DNA of 64,000 nucleotides from Aphanothece cf. minutissima CCALA 015 (GCA_003003925.1 PVWP01000002.1:310001-374000), one strand, 5' to 3'. Counted from the stretch's first letter, positions 38,593 to 49,350 are shown. The notes: a model not told the origin generated them from the sequence alone. Numbers and translations are program-made.

Positions 38593-39383
38593 GGCTGCTG
38601 GTGCTGCTCTGGAGCCTGGGGCCGCTGCTCTGGCAGCTGCGCACTTCCCTGCTGCGGCCGGAGGCGCTGGTGGCGCCGCTGCTGGAGGGCAACCCCTGGA
38701 CGCTGGCCAACTACCGGCTGGTGCTCTCCGGCGACCCGCCCTTCTGGCGCTACCTGGGCAACAGCACCCTGGTGGCCCTGGCGACCACCCTGCTCACCCT
38801 GCTGCTGGCGGTGCCCTGTGCCTATGGGCTGCAACAGCAGCGCGGCCTGCTGCGCTGGGGCGTCGGCCTGGCGCTGGTGGGGGCGGCGATGTTCCCCACC
38901 GTGCTGCTGTTCCTGGCGCTGCTGGAGATCGCCCGCCGCTTCGGCCTGGCCAATGACCTGCTCGCCCTCAGCCTGCCCTACGCAGGCCTGTCGCTGCCGC
39001 TGGCGGTGCTGCTGCTGCGGGCCGCCTTCGCCGACCTTCCCGCCGAGCTGGAGGACGCCGCCCGGCTGGAGGGCCTGGGCCTCGGCCAGCGGCTGCGGCA
39101 CGTGCTGCTGCCCCTGCTGGGGCCGGCCCTGGCCAGCACGGGCATCCTGGTGTTCCTGGCCAGCTGGAACGAGTACGCCATCGCCCTCACCTGGATCAGC
39201 CGCAGCGACCTGCTCACCCTGCCGATCGCCATCGCCCGGATCGGCGGCGGCTCGGTGTTCACCATTCCCTACGGCGCCTTCGCCGCCGCCACGGTGCTGG
39301 GCAGCCTGCCCCTGCTGCTGCTGGTGCTGGTGGCCCAGCGACCCATCATCTCGGGTCTCACCCGCGGGGCGGTGAAGGGATGA
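38589..39383 (+). CDS. sugar/osmolyte ABC transporter permease (MalG type)
   Basis: This 264-residue protein forms the second half of the transport channel. It contains the EAA loop AELEDAARLEGLGLGQRLRHVLLPLLGPALASTG near residue 152, and LVFLASWNEYAIALTWI near 188, the MalG-type block. The N-terminus is short compared with other MalG-like proteins. It overlaps both neighbours by 4 nt. Confidence 0.92.
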   Translation: MRLLVLLWSLGPLLWQLRTSLLRPEALVAPLLEGNPWTLANYRLVLSGDPPFWRYLGNSTLVALATTLLTLLLAVPCAYGLQQQRGLLRWGVGLALVGAAMFPTVLLFLALLEIARRFGLANDLLALSLPYAGLSLPLAVLLLRAAFADLPAELEDAARLEGLGLGQRLRHVLLPLLGPALASTGILVFLASWNEYAIALTWISRSDLLTLPIAIARIGGGSVFTIPYGAFAAATVLGSLPLLLLVLVAQRPIISGLTRGAVKG

Positions 39384-40387
39384 ACGCCGCCGCCGCCGGT
39401 CTGGAGCTGCGCCAGCTGTGCCGGGAGGCGGGGGGGCGCCGGCTGCTGGACGGGCTTGATCTGAGCGTCGCCCCCGGCGAATGCCTCGCCCTGCTCGGCC
39501 CGAGCGGCTGCGGCAAGTCCACCACCCTGCGGGTGGTGGCGGGACTGGATCCCGCCAGTGCGGGCCAGGTGCTCCTCGACGGCCAGGACCTGGGCGCCCT
39601 CGGCCCGGGCGAACGCCAGGTGGCGATGGTGTTCCAGAGCTACGCCCTCTATCCCCACCTGAGCGTGGAGGGCAACCTGGAACTGGGGCTCAAGGTGCGT
39701 GGGGTGCCCGCCGCCGAACGCCAGCGGCGCCTCGGGACCGTCCTCGAGCTGCTGCAGCTCGACGCGCTGCGCCAGCGCCGCCCTGCCCAGCTCTCCGGCG
39801 GCCAGCGCCAGCGGGTGGCCCTGGCCCGGGCCCTGCTGCGCCAGCCGCGGATCATGCTGCTGGATGAGCCGATGAGCAACCTCGACGCCCAGCTGCGGGA
39901 GGAGCTCCGACCGGAACTGCGACGGCTGGTGTGCGGCCGGGAGCAACCGGTGATCTACGTCACCCACGACCAGCAGGAGGCCGTGGGCATGGCCGACCGC
40001 CTCGCCCTGCTGGAAGCCGGCCGGTTGCAGCAGGTGGGCAGCCCGCGGGAGCTCTATGCCGATCCAGCCAACCGCTTCGTGGCCAGCTTCCTGGGACGGC
40101 CGGCGATCAACCTGCTGGCGATCGCGCCCGGCCGCCAGCTGGGCCTGCGGCCCGAGCACCTCCACCTGGCCGAGGACGGGGCCGTGGAAGCCCGGCTGCT
40201 GCGGCGTGAATGGTGGGGCCACCAGCAGCTGCTCTGGTTCGACACCCGCTGGGGCCCGGTGCGGGTGCTCAGCGACCCCGAGGCGCCGGTTTCCGCGGAG
40301 CCGCGCCTGGGCTGGCAGCGGCAGCACGAACTCTGGTTCGATCCCCTCAGCGGGGCCCGGCTCCAAGGCCTGGGGCCAGTTTGGTAA
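39380..40387 (+). CDS. sugar/osmolyte ABC transporter ATP-binding protein (MalK/GgtA type)
   Basis: This 335-residue ATPase carries Walker [11 protein letters not shown] (~residues 41-50), the signature LSGGQRQRVALARALLRQP near 136, Walker B IMLLDEPMSNLDAQ near 158 and the switch VTHDQQEAVGMADRLALL near 193. The C-terminal ~100 residues form an OB-like regulatory domain (LGLRPEHLHL) shorter than in MalK. Its TAA stop is part of the -10 box of rpmB. Confidence 0.93.
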   Translation: MNAAAAGLELRQLCREAGGRRLLDGLDLSVAPGECLALLGPSGCGKSTTLRVVAGLDPASAGQVLLDGQDLGALGPGERQVAMVFQSYALYPHLSVEGNLELGLKVRGVPAAERQRRLGTVLELLQLDALRQRRPAQLSGGQRQRVALARALLRQPRIMLLDEPMSNLDAQLREELRPELRRLVCGREQPVIYVTHDQQEAVGMADRLALLEAGRLQQVGSPRELYADPANRFVASFLGRPAINLLAIAPGRQLGLRPEHLHLAEDGAVEARLLRREWWGHQQLLWFDTRWGPVRVLSDPEAPVSAEPRLGWQRQHELWFDPLSGARLQGLGPVW

Positions 40388-40390
40388 AGT
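40385..40390 (+). promoter_or_regulatory. -10 box of rpmB overlapping a stop codon
   Basis: TAAAGT at 40385-40390 starts with the TAA stop of the ABC ATPase gene and is 45 nt upstream of rpmB. It would allow separate expression of L28 from the transporter operon. Confidence 0.4.
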
Positions 40391-40435
40391 CGCAGGCTGG
40401 CTCAGGCCTGCACCGTCCACCGTCGTCACATCGTC

Positions 40436-40672
40436 ATGTCCCGGGTCTGTCAGCTCACCGGCAAGCGCGCCAACAACGGCATGGCCGTCAGCCACTCCCA
40501 CGTGCGCACCAAGAAGCTGCAGCAGGTGAATCTGCAGGAGCGCCGCCTGTGGTGGGCTGAGGGCAACCGCTTCGTGAAGCTGCGCGTCTCCACCCGCGCC
40601 CTCAAGACGATCCAGAAGAAGGGTCTCGGTGCCTATGCCAAGGAGCTGGGCGTCAATCTCGCCAAGGTCTGA
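40436..40672 (+). CDS. rpmB: 50S ribosomal protein L28
   Basis: This 78-residue basic protein is the bacterial L28 family: [21 protein letters not shown] at residues 2-22, [29 protein letters not shown] near 31-59. Length and start are standard. It has no zinc-binding Cys pair apart from the single N-terminal Cys. Confidence 0.97.
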   Translation: MSRVCQLTGKRANNGMAVSHSHVRTKKLQQVNLQERRLWWAEGNRFVKLRVSTRALKTIQKKGLGAYAKELGVNLAKV

Positions 40673-40719
40673 CCATCCGGCCGGCCCCGCTAGGGTCCGG
40701 CCCTGATCGAAACCTGGCT

Positions 40720-41289
40720 GTGAACCGTCGCACCTTTCTGGGGGGATCCCTGCTGGCCGCCCTCAGCCTGCTGGTCCTCCCGGGCCGGGCCCGGGCCATG
40801 GGCGGCACCCTTCCCGAGGTCGGCCAGCCCGCCCCCGCCTTCGACCTCGATGGCGTCGCTCCGTCGGCGGACGGCACCGTCGTCACGACCCACCGCAGCC
40901 AGGCCGACTTCCGTGGCCGCTGGCTGGCCCTGTACTTCTATCCCAAGGACTTCACCAGCGGCTGCACCCTTGAAGCCCGGGGATTCCAGAGGGACCTGGA
41001 GACGTTCCACGCCCGCAACGCCGAGGTGGTGGGTGTGAGCGCCGATGACCCGGACGCCCACCTCTCCTTCTGTGGCAGCGAGGGTCTGGCCTATCCGCTG
41101 CTGTCGGATCCGGGCGGTGCCGTCAGCCGTCGCTACGGCTCCTGGCTGGCACCCTTTTCGGCGCGCCACACCTTTCTGATCGACCCGGACGGGGTGCTCC
41201 GCGCCAGCTGGGTGGCGGTCAGGCCCTCCGGCCACAGCCAGGAGGTGCTCGCCGAACTCGCCCGCCTGCAGGGGGAAACCGCGGCCTGA
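40720..41289 (+). CDS. PrxQ/BCP-type peroxiredoxin with Tat signal
   Basis: This 189-residue thiol peroxidase reduces peroxides. The GTG start gives a twin-arginine signal (NRRTFLGGSLLAALSLLVLPGRARA), predicting export to periplasm or thylakoid lumen in folded form. The peroxidatic Cys is in YPKDFTSGCTLEARGF; the resolving Cys normally five residues later is Arg. A second Cys occurs in HLSFCGSEGLAYPLLSD near residue 110, the place used by the alpha-3 subclass of PrxQ proteins. TAGGGT at 40691-40696 is a possible -10 box. Confidence 0.88.
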   Translation: MNRRTFLGGSLLAALSLLVLPGRARAMGGTLPEVGQPAPAFDLDGVAPSADGTVVTTHRSQADFRGRWLALYFYPKDFTSGCTLEARGFQRDLETFHARNAEVVGVSADDPDAHLSFCGSEGLAYPLLSDPGGAVSRRYGSWLAPFSARHTFLIDPDGVLRASWVAVRPSGHSQEVLAELARLQGETAA

Positions 41290-41322
41290 GGCGTCACCCG
41301 TGCCCCGGTGGCGGCGGCGTGA

Positions 41323-42354
41323 TCAGGACAGCAGGGTGTCCAGCATCGCGCGATGCACCTGGCTCTGGCGCTGCAGGTCGGCGATGCCGCTCTGGTTTGG
41401 TGGCTGGTCGAGCGCGGCGGCCCAGCCCTCCTGCAACCCTGCGGATGGCGGGGCGTCCAGATCCTGGCAGGGGCAGCCGATGCCGGCCGCCGCAGCGGCC
41501 ACCTTGGGGTCGTAGCTGAGGGCGGCGCAGGGGCTGCCCGCCAGGGCCGCCAGGATCAGCCCATGCAGCCGCATGGCCAGCACCAGACCGGCCTGGGCGA
41601 AGGCGTCCATGGCCTCCTGGGGCGTCGCGGCCGCCAGCTCGCGGCTGCGGGCGGCCAGGGCCGGGCCCACCAGACCCTGGCGGGTGAGGTCGGCCAGCAG
41701 GCCCCGGTCCTGGTCCTGGTGGAAGGGCAGCCAGTGCACCGGGCGGTCGGCCGCCACAGCCAGCCCCTCAAGGGCCTGCAGATAGGGACACCAGGCCATG
41801 GCGTCGAGCTGGCGCACCGGCCGGAAACAGACCACGATCGGACCGCCCCTGCCGCGCCAGGCCCGGGCAGGCAGACCCCAGACCGGATCACTGCCGACGC
41901 GGTCCGCCACGCCCCAGGCCCTCGCCTGGGCTGCGGAGGCCGGGTCCCGCCAGCTGATCGCCGTGGCCAGGGGCAGCAGCCCCCGCACGAGCAGCCGGCT
42001 GCGGCGGCGCCGCAGGGGTCCCAGGCCCTGGCCCCAGAGCAGGACGGGCTTGCCCCGGGTGCGGGCCGCCAGCATCAGGGCGCCGTAGTACAGGAGGCTG
42101 CGGAAGCTGGTGGCGTCCTGAAGCAGGCTGCCGCCGCCGAGCACCAGGGCGTCGCAGCGGTCCAGGGCGGCCAGCACCCCCTTCAGCCGGCGGCGGTCGG
42201 TGGTCTCCACCCCGAAGCGCTCCCGCACCAGGGCCTGGTCATGGGCCGTGACCAGGGGACGGCACTCCCCCGGCAGCTGGTCCAGAAGCACCTCCAGCAG
42301 GGCATCGTCACCCAGGTTGTGCTCGCCGTAGTAGCCGCAGATCAGAGCACGCAT
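41323..42354 (-). CDS. csaB: polysaccharide pyruvyl transferase CsaB
   Basis: This 343-residue enzyme adds pyruvyl ketals to a cell-wall-linked polysaccharide, which SLH-domain proteins bind. Family features are the N-terminal ICGYYGEHNLGDDALLEVLL, ALVLGGGSLLQDATSFRSLLYY near residue 92, LLWGQGLGPL near 124, and AGLVLAMRLHGLILAALAGSPCAALSYDPKV near 258. In cyanobacteria pyruvylation anchors the outer membrane porins to the wall, so this gene is plausibly an envelope-integrity gene. It is divergent from the DUF2499 gene. Confidence 0.9.
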   Translation of the reverse strand: MRALICGYYGEHNLGDDALLEVLLDQLPGECRPLVTAHDQALVRERFGVETTDRRRLKGVLAALDRCDALVLGGGSLLQDATSFRSLLYYGALMLAARTRGKPVLLWGQGLGPLRRRRSRLLVRGLLPLATAISWRDPASAAQARAWGVADRVGSDPVWGLPARAWRGRGGPIVVCFRPVRQLDAMAWCPYLQALEGLAVAADRPVHWLPFHQDQDRGLLADLTRQGLVGPALAARSRELAAATPQEAMDAFAQAGLVLAMRLHGLILAALAGSPCAALSYDPKVAAAAAGIGCPCQDLDAPPSAGLQEGWAAALDQPPNQSGIADLQRQSQVHRAMLDTLLS

Positions 42355-42409
42355 CCGACGCAGCGGCGGGTCCGGCTCCGTACATTACGGATCGCACCAG
42401 GCCCCACCC

Positions 42410-42727
42410 ATGCACGCGCTGTCGCTGCCCACCTGGTGGATCCACATCACCTCGGTGCTGGAATGGATGCTGGCGATCCTGGCCGTGCAGGCCTTCGGCC
42501 GCCGGCGTCGGGAAGGGGGCTGGCGCTGGCTGGCCCTGGCGATGCTGCCGGCGCTGGTGAGCGCCATGGCCGCCTGCACCTGGCATCTGTTCGACAACAG
42601 CGAGGCCCTCAAAGGGCTCGTGGTGTTGCAGGCCGGCCTCACCGCCGCGGGCAACGGGGCCCTGGCCCTGGCCGCCTGGAACCTGCTGCGCCAGCAGCGG
42701 CTCTCCCCGGAGGAGGAAGCCCCGTGA
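42410..42727 (+). CDS. DUF2499 membrane protein
   Basis: This 105-residue protein matches DUF2499, a cyanobacteria/chloroplast family: HALSLPTWWIHITSVLEWMLAI at residues 2-23 and ALAMLPALVSAMAACTWHLFDNSE near 43. Three hydrophobic segments suggest a small integral membrane protein. Its TGA overlaps the GTG start of the DUF3593 gene (GTGA at 42724), so both products are probably made together. Function unknown. Confidence 0.82.
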   Translation: MHALSLPTWWIHITSVLEWMLAILAVQAFGRRRREGGWRWLALAMLPALVSAMAACTWHLFDNSEALKGLVVLQAGLTAAGNGALALAAWNLLRQQRLSPEEEAP

Positions 42728-43095
42728 GCCTGCCCCTGGCCGCCTGGTTCCAGGGCCTCGGCGCCATCGATCCGGCCCCGTTCTTCGTGCTCTCCCTGCT
42801 CCCCTACCTGGCCTTCCTGTGGTGGGCCCGCCAGGTGCGGGCCTTTCCGCGGCTGGCGCTGCGCGGATTCCAGCTGACGCTGCTGTTCGTGGCGGTCACG
42901 ATCGTCGCCGCGGTGATGGCCCAACAGGTTTACGGACGGCAGCTGGCGGACGTCGATCCCCTGCACGGCGGCGCCGAAGCCTTCCTGACCCTCAGCAACC
43001 TGGTGGTGCTGCTGGGGTTCCGGCTGCTGCCTTCGCCAGCCCCGCAGAAAGGTCCGGCGGCGGGCTCAGGCGCACCCCAGGTGAACAAGTCTTAA
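42724..43095 (+). CDS. DUF3593 membrane protein
   Basis: The GTG at 42724 gives 123 residues: VSLPLAAWFQGLGAIDPAPFFVLSLLPYLAFLWW, GFQLTLLFVAVTIVAAVMAQQVYG and EAFLTLSNLVVLLGF are the three hydrophobic blocks of DUF3593. The reading frame continues open far upstream but only through non-homologous sequence. It is translationally coupled to DUF2499; the two families appear together in cyanobacteria as far as I recall. Function unknown. Confidence 0.8.
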   Translation: MSLPLAAWFQGLGAIDPAPFFVLSLLPYLAFLWWARQVRAFPRLALRGFQLTLLFVAVTIVAAVMAQQVYGRQLADVDPLHGGAEAFLTLSNLVVLLGFRLLPSPAPQKGPAAGSGAPQVNKS

Positions 43096-43150
43096 GGGGT
43101 CGGGGCACAGGTCGCCCTGACCCGGAAGATGGGGCGTCGCCACGTGCATC

Positions 43151-43408
43151 ATGATCGCTCCTCTCCTGGCCATGGCTCCCGCTTCGATCAGCTGGTCCCC
43201 GAAGGTGGCCCTGGTCATGATCGTCTGCAACGTCATCGCCATCGCCATCGGCAAGGCCACCATCCAGCAGCAGAACGTGGGCCTCAAGCTGCCCAGCGAC
43301 AACTTCTTCGGCGGCTTCAGTCACGGCGCCATGCTCGGCACCACCAGCCTGGGCCACATCCTGGGCATGGGCGCCATCCTGGGCCTGGCCTCCCGCGGCG
43401 TTCTCTGA
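43151..43408 (+). CDS. psaK: photosystem I subunit X (PsaK)
   Basis: This 85-residue thylakoid membrane protein sits at the edge of PSI and helps dock antenna complexes. It has two membrane segments (SPKVALVMIVCNVIAIAIGKATI and a C-terminal GAMLGTTSLGHILGMGAILGLA) joined by a charged loop (QQQNVGLKLPSDNFFGGF). The N-terminus MIAPLLAMAPASISW looks like a short cleaved leader. The gene stands alone between DUF3593 and the convergent flavoprotein gene. Confidence 0.95.
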   Translation: MIAPLLAMAPASISWSPKVALVMIVCNVIAIAIGKATIQQQNVGLKLPSDNFFGGFSHGAMLGTTSLGHILGMGAILGLASRGVL

Positions 43409-43416
43409 GCGGCCCC

Positions 43417-43457
43417 CCGGCTGGCCCTTCAGCGCCAGCCGGGCTTCAGCGCCAGCC
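43417..43457. repeat. 14-nt tandem repeat and hairpin at the 3' ends of psaK and the flavoprotein gene
   Basis: CTTCAGCGCCAGCC occurs at 43427-43440 and again at 43444-43457 (17-nt period). On the minus strand each copy contains the end of the flavoprotein gene (Trp-Arg-stop). The first copy also forms a perfect 9-bp hairpin with CCGGCTGGC at 43417-43425, pairing with 43434-43442, which could terminate psaK transcripts although no T run follows. Confidence 0.7.
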
Positions 43458-44705
43458 GAGCAGATACGGCATCGCCCTGAGGCCGTAGCGCTCGAAGCGA
43501 TAGCCGAACAGCAGGGCCGAGAGATCCTCCGCCCTGCTGTTCTCCAGGCCCCGCAGCACCTGATCCAGCCGCCCATCGGCCCGAGGCCCGTGCAGGCCCA
43601 GCCAGGTGCGCCGGGCCAGGCGTCCACTGAGGGACCAGCGCCAGCCCAGGGCCCGGCGCAGCTGGGGCGCGTAGTCCCGCAGGGCTCGCTCCGCCTGCAT
43701 CGATGAACCCGCCGGGGCCGTGAGGGCTTCCTGCAGCAGCGGGGCGAGCACGGCGCTGCTGGTCAGGGCGTGCCGGATCCCTTCGCCGCCGAGCAGGTTG
43801 GCGGTGCTGACCGCATCCCCCAGCCCCACCAGTCGACCCCGCCGGTGCGGTTCCCGGCGCCGGATCGTGCTGCGCACCAGGCCCCCGTGGCGGTCGAGCA
43901 CCTCGAAGGGCTCGCAGCCGGCCCCGACTCCCGCCCGGCCCTCCGGCAGCAGCCGGCGGCCGAGGTCGTTGATCAGACCCCCCAGGGGAGGTTGTTGGCG
44001 CTGGGGGTCCACCAGCCGGCAGACGCCGAGCTTCAGCACCCCGGGCTGCATCGGAAAGATCCAGCCGTAGCCCTGGGGCACCCAGTCGCTGCCCAGGCAG
44101 AAGCTGAGTCGGTCGGCCCAGCGCTCCCAGCAGGCTGGGGATACCCGCAGCAGCCATTCCAGGCCGGCGGCCCGCACCAGCCCATCGCGCCGGCGCTCGG
44201 ACACCGGCGGATCCCCCAGCAGGGCCCGGCCGTGGCCACTGGCATCCACCGTCCAGTCACTGTTGATCTGCAGCGTGCTGCCATCGCCGTGGCGCAGCAG
44301 GGTCACCATCCGCTCGCCCTCCTGGCGGCTGGCGCAGGCGTGCAGTCCCAGATGCACCCGCCCGCCCCAGCGGCGGCACTGGTCGGCCTGCCAGCGGCGC
44401 AGGGCACCGAAATCCAGCACCACCCCGAGGGGACGGGGCGAGGCCCAGCACCGGGTGGCGGGCCCGGGTCCGATCAGTTGCCATTGCCGCCAGCGGCTGC
44501 CCACCACCTCCGCCGGCAGGCCCAGGCTGGCCATGGTCTCGATCGGCAGGGCGGCGCTGCTGAAGGCGGAACGGCCCAGGTCATCGAGCCGGTCGACCAG
44601 CACCACATCCACCCCCTGAAGGGCCAGACGCCGGGCCAGGTCCCCGCCGGCCGGACCGGCCCCCACCACCAGCACCTGGCAGCGGAGGGTCGACTCAGAC
44701 GGCAA
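43446..44705 (-). CDS. FAD-dependent oxidoreductase, geranylgeranyl reductase-like
   Basis: This 419-residue flavoprotein has an N-terminal dinucleotide-binding motif [27 protein letters not shown] (residues ~11-37) and the second FAD motif [28 protein letters not shown] near 285-312. Blocks such as [14 protein letters not shown] and [18 protein letters not shown] match the geranylgeranyl reductase/ChlP and lycopene-cyclase-like group. Isoprenoid saturation or modification is likely given the adjacent dxs, with which it overlaps by 11 nt. It is not a standard ChlP; the exact substrate is open. Confidence 0.78.
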   Translation of the reverse strand: MPSESTLRCQVLVVGAGPAGGDLARRLALQGVDVVLVDRLDDLGRSAFSSAALPIETMASLGLPAEVVGSRWRQWQLIGPGPATRCWASPRPLGVVLDFGALRRWQADQCRRWGGRVHLGLHACASRQEGERMVTLLRHGDGSTLQINSDWTVDASGHGRALLGDPPVSERRRDGLVRAAGLEWLLRVSPACWERWADRLSFCLGSDWVPQGYGWIFPMQPGVLKLGVCRLVDPQRQQPPLGGLINDLGRRLLPEGRAGVGAGCEPFEVLDRHGGLVRSTIRRREPHRRGRLVGLGDAVSTANLLGGEGIRHALTSSAVLAPLLQEALTAPAGSSMQAERALRDYAPQLRRALGWRWSLSGRLARRTWLGLHGPRADGRLDQVLRGLENSRAEDLSALLFGYRFERYGLRAMPYLLGWR

Positions 44706-46614
44706 GGGCAGTGGGAACGGTGGCGCGGAAGACGGGCCCGAAACGCTCGAGGATGCGATCGGCCATCTGGGACGGCGTCAGGCCAAGGCGCTCCTTGCTC
44801 TGGTCGGGACTGGCATGGTCGACCAGGACATCGGGGATGCCGAGGCGCAGCACCGGCACGGGCAGGTCGTGGTCGTTGAAGGATTCCACCACGGCGGCAC
44901 CGAAGCCTCCCGGCAAGGCCCCCTCCTCCATCGTCACGACCCGGCCGATGCGGCGGGCCAGGGGCAGCAGCAGCGCCTCATCGAGGGGCCGCAGGAAGCG
45001 GGCATTGACCACCGCCGCCCGCAGGCCCTTCTCCTGAAGCAGCCCGGCGGTGGCCATCGCCGGCGCCACCATGGCGCCATAGGCCACGATCAGCACGTCG
45101 TCACCGTCGGTGAGCAGCTCACCGCGGCCGATCTCCAGGGGCTGCCAGCCCTCGTCCATCAGCGGCACCCCTTCCCCTTCACCGCGGGGAATGCGGATGG
45201 CGCAGGGGCCATCGTGGGCGATCGAGGTGACCAGCATGCGCTGCAACTCGGCCTCGTCCTTCGGGGCCATCACCGTGAAATTGGGCACGGCCCGCAGGTA
45301 GCTGATGTCGTACTGGCCCTGGTGGGTGGGGCCGTCGGCGCCGACGATGCCGGCCCGGTCGAGCACGAAGGTGACCGGCAGCTTCTGGATGCCCACGTCG
45401 TGGATGAGCTGGTCGTAGGCACGCTGCAGGAAGGTGCTGTAGATCGCCACCACCGGCCGCAGGCCCTCGCAGGCCATGCCCGCCGCCATGGTGACGGCGT
45501 GCTGCTCGGCGATGCCGACATCGAAGTACTGGTGGGGGAGGGCCTTCTCCAGCAGATCGAGGCCCGTGCCGGTGGCCATGGCGGCGGTGATGCCCACCAC
45601 CCGGGAGTCCTGCTCGCAGATCTTCACCAGGGTCTGGCCGAACACCTTGCTCCAGCTGGGGGGCTTGGGCTTGCTGGACGGGTAGGCCTTGCCGGTGGCC
45701 AGGTCAAAGGCCGACTGGGCGTGGTACCCCACCTGATCGGCTTCGGCGTAGGGGTAGCCCTTGCCCTTGGTGGTGGCCACATGCACCAGCACCGGGCCCT
45801 CGCAGCGGTGGGCCGCCTGGAAGGTGCGCACCATCTCGGGGATGTCGTGGCCGTCGATCGGGCCCACGTAGGTGAAGCCCAGCTCCTCGAACACGGCGCC
45901 CACCTTGGGCACCGCCAGCCGCTTCATGCTCTCCTTGAGGGTCTTGAGCTCGGTGGGCAGCTCCCCGTGCAGGAAGGGCAGGTGCTTCACCGCCTCCTCG
46001 GCGCTGCCGGAGAGGAACTGCACCGGCTTGCTGAGCCGCATGCGGTTGAGGTGGGTCGAGAGGGCCCCCACCGGCGGTGAGATCGACATGTCGTTGTCGT
46101 TCAGCACCACCAGCAGCTTGGTGCGGGGCAGGTGGCCCGCATGGTTGATGGCCTCCAGGGCCATGCCGCCGGTGAGGGCGCCGTCACCGATCACGGCGAC
46201 ACATTTGAAATCCTCGCCGCGGCGGTCGCGGGCCAGGGCCATGCCCAGGGCGGCCGAGATGCTGGTGGAGGCGTGGCCGGCGCCGAAGTGGTCGAAGCGG
46301 CTCTCGCTGCGCTTGAGGTACCCCGCCACACCGCCCTGCTGGCGCAGGGTGTGGAAGTCCTTGTACCGGCCCGTCACCAGCTTGTGGGGGTAGGCCTGGT
46401 GACCCACATCCCAGACCACCCGGTCGTGGTCGAGGTCGAGGGTCTGGTAGAGGGCGAGGGTGAGTTCGACGACCCCCAGTCCCGGACCGAGGTGCCCGCC
46501 GCTGGTGGCCACCACCTCCAGGTGCTTCTCGCGGATCTGGCGAGCCATGGCCTCGAGTTCAGCGGTGCTGAGGCCGTGCAGCTGATTCGGATGGCTCAGC
46601 TCGCTCAGATGCAT
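44695..46614 (-). CDS. dxs: 1-deoxy-D-xylulose-5-phosphate synthase
   Basis: This thiamine-diphosphate enzyme condenses pyruvate and glyceraldehyde-3-P in the first step of the MEP isoprenoid pathway, feeding carotenoids, phytol and quinones. It has 639 residues. ThDP-binding motif is [20 protein letters not shown] followed by [10 protein letters not shown], with [16 protein letters not shown] near 110 and [15 protein letters not shown] near 370. [20 protein letters not shown] is the transketolase C-terminal block. It is divergent from ilvA and reads into the flavoprotein gene. Confidence 0.97.
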   Translation of the reverse strand: MHLSELSHPNQLHGLSTAELEAMARQIREKHLEVVATSGGHLGPGLGVVELTLALYQTLDLDHDRVVWDVGHQAYPHKLVTGRYKDFHTLRQQGGVAGYLKRSESRFDHFGAGHASTSISAALGMALARDRRGEDFKCVAVIGDGALTGGMALEAINHAGHLPRTKLLVVLNDNDMSISPPVGALSTHLNRMRLSKPVQFLSGSAEEAVKHLPFLHGELPTELKTLKESMKRLAVPKVGAVFEELGFTYVGPIDGHDIPEMVRTFQAAHRCEGPVLVHVATTKGKGYPYAEADQVGYHAQSAFDLATGKAYPSSKPKPPSWSKVFGQTLVKICEQDSRVVGITAAMATGTGLDLLEKALPHQYFDVGIAEQHAVTMAAGMACEGLRPVVAIYSTFLQRAYDQLIHDVGIQKLPVTFVLDRAGIVGADGPTHQGQYDISYLRAVPNFTVMAPKDEAELQRMLVTSIAHDGPCAIRIPRGEGEGVPLMDEGWQPLEIGRGELLTDGDDVLIVAYGAMVAPAMATAGLLQEKGLRAAVVNARFLRPLDEALLLPLARRIGRVVTMEEGALPGGFGAAVVESFNDHDLPVPVLRLGIPDVLVDHASPDQSKERLGLTPSQMADRILERFGPVFRATVPTALAV

Positions 46615-46710
46615 GCCCGTCCTTGCTTCCAGATGGCCAATCTACGGGGTCCGCCCCGGCGCACGGCGGCGGATGCCACCGTTCCGGGGTCGGGTTGCGA
46701 CACTGGAGCC

Positions 46711-48321
<1,611 letters not shown>

Positions 48322-48362
48322 AGCCTGCGATACGTTGCCGCCACGCCGTGCCGGACGTCCCC

Positions 48363-49007
48363 ATGGCCGAACCCGACGCCCAGCCCCCCGAAGGCGCGCC
48401 CCCCATCGACGGGCAACCCCTCGGGGAGCAATCCTTTGGCGAGCCCTCTGCAGCGGCCACTCCGGGGCTCTCCCTGCCGGCCCGGCTCGAGGCGATTCTC
48501 TACCTGAAGGGTCGGCCCCTGGAACTGGGTGAGCTGGCCGCCATCGCCGGCATCGACCGGGACGAAACCGAGCTGGCCCTGATCACCCTGATGGCCGACT
48601 ACGCCCATCGTGACACCGCCCTGGAGATCCACCAGGAGGGCCAGCACTACGCCCTGCAGCTGCGGGCCGGCCTGGGGGACCTGGTCCAGAACCTGCTGCC
48701 GGTGGATCTCTCGGTCGCCGCCCTGCGGACCCTGGCCACCATCGCCCTCAAGAAGCGCCTGCTGCAGTCGGAGCTGGTGGAGCTGCGCGGCTCCGGGGCC
48801 TATGACCACATCCGGGAGCTCCTCGCCCAGGACTTCATCGAACGCCGCCGCCAGAGCGACGGCCGCTCCTACTGGCTGAGCCTGAGCGAGAAGTTCCATC
48901 GCACCTTTTCCCTGAAGGCCGATGATCTGGCCGCCCTCGGCTCCCGCCTGGCGGCCGCCGAGACGGCCGGAACGCCGCCGCCTGCCGACGAGGAGGCGGA
49001 TCCATAG
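48363..49007 (+). CDS. scpB: segregation and condensation protein B
   Basis: ScpB pairs with ScpA and SMC in chromosome condensation. From the ATG at 48363 the protein has 214 residues: a disordered, acidic ~35-residue leader, then winged-helix blocks LPARLEAILYLKGRPLELGELAAIAG near 38, LLPVDLSVAALRTLATIALKKRLLQSELVELRGSGAYDHIRELL near 110 and YWLSLSEKFHRTF near 173. scpA and smc are not in the window. TAGAGT at 49005-49010 overlaps its stop and could serve as a -10 box for yggT. Confidence 0.92.
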   Translation: MAEPDAQPPEGAPPIDGQPLGEQSFGEPSAAATPGLSLPARLEAILYLKGRPLELGELAAIAGIDRDETELALITLMADYAHRDTALEIHQEGQHYALQLRAGLGDLVQNLLPVDLSVAALRTLATIALKKRLLQSELVELRGSGAYDHIRELLAQDFIERRRQSDGRSYWLSLSEKFHRTFSLKADDLAALGSRLAAAETAGTPPPADEEADP

Positions 49008-49059
49008 AGTTGGCCCAACAGCTGGCGCAAGCCTGCGCCACCATCCTCCGACCCCTTCC

Positions 49060-49350
49060 ATGAGCATCCTCGTCTTCCTGCTCCAGGTGCTGGCCCAGAC
49101 CCTGAGCATCTACCTCCTGGTGCTGCTGGTCCGGGTGCTGCTGAGCTGGTTCCCCAATCTCGACTGGAGCAATCCGCTGCTCTCCAGCGTCAGCGCCATC
49201 ACCGACCCCTACCTCAACGCCTTCCGCGGCCTGATTCCGCCGCTGGGTGGCCTCGACCTCTCGGCGCTGGTGGCGTTCATCGCCCTGCAGCTGGCCCAGA
49301 GCCTGCTGGGGGCGTCGATCGCCAGCCTCTCCGGCGGCCTTCCCTACTGA
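49060..49350 (+). CDS. YggT family membrane protein
   Basis: This 96-residue protein has two hydrophobic segments (LVFLLQVLAQTLSIYLLVLLVRVLLSW and LSALVAFIALQLAQSLLGASI) around the family core WFPNLDWSNPLLSSVSAITDPYLNAFRGLIPPLGGLD. YggT-type proteins are implicated in envelope or thylakoid nucleoid organisation (plastid Ycf19 belongs to the same family). Its end overlaps the convergent hypothetical gene by 7 nt. Confidence 0.9.
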   Translation: MSILVFLLQVLAQTLSIYLLVLLVRVLLSWFPNLDWSNPLLSSVSAITDPYLNAFRGLIPPLGGLDLSALVAFIALQLAQSLLGASIASLSGGLPY

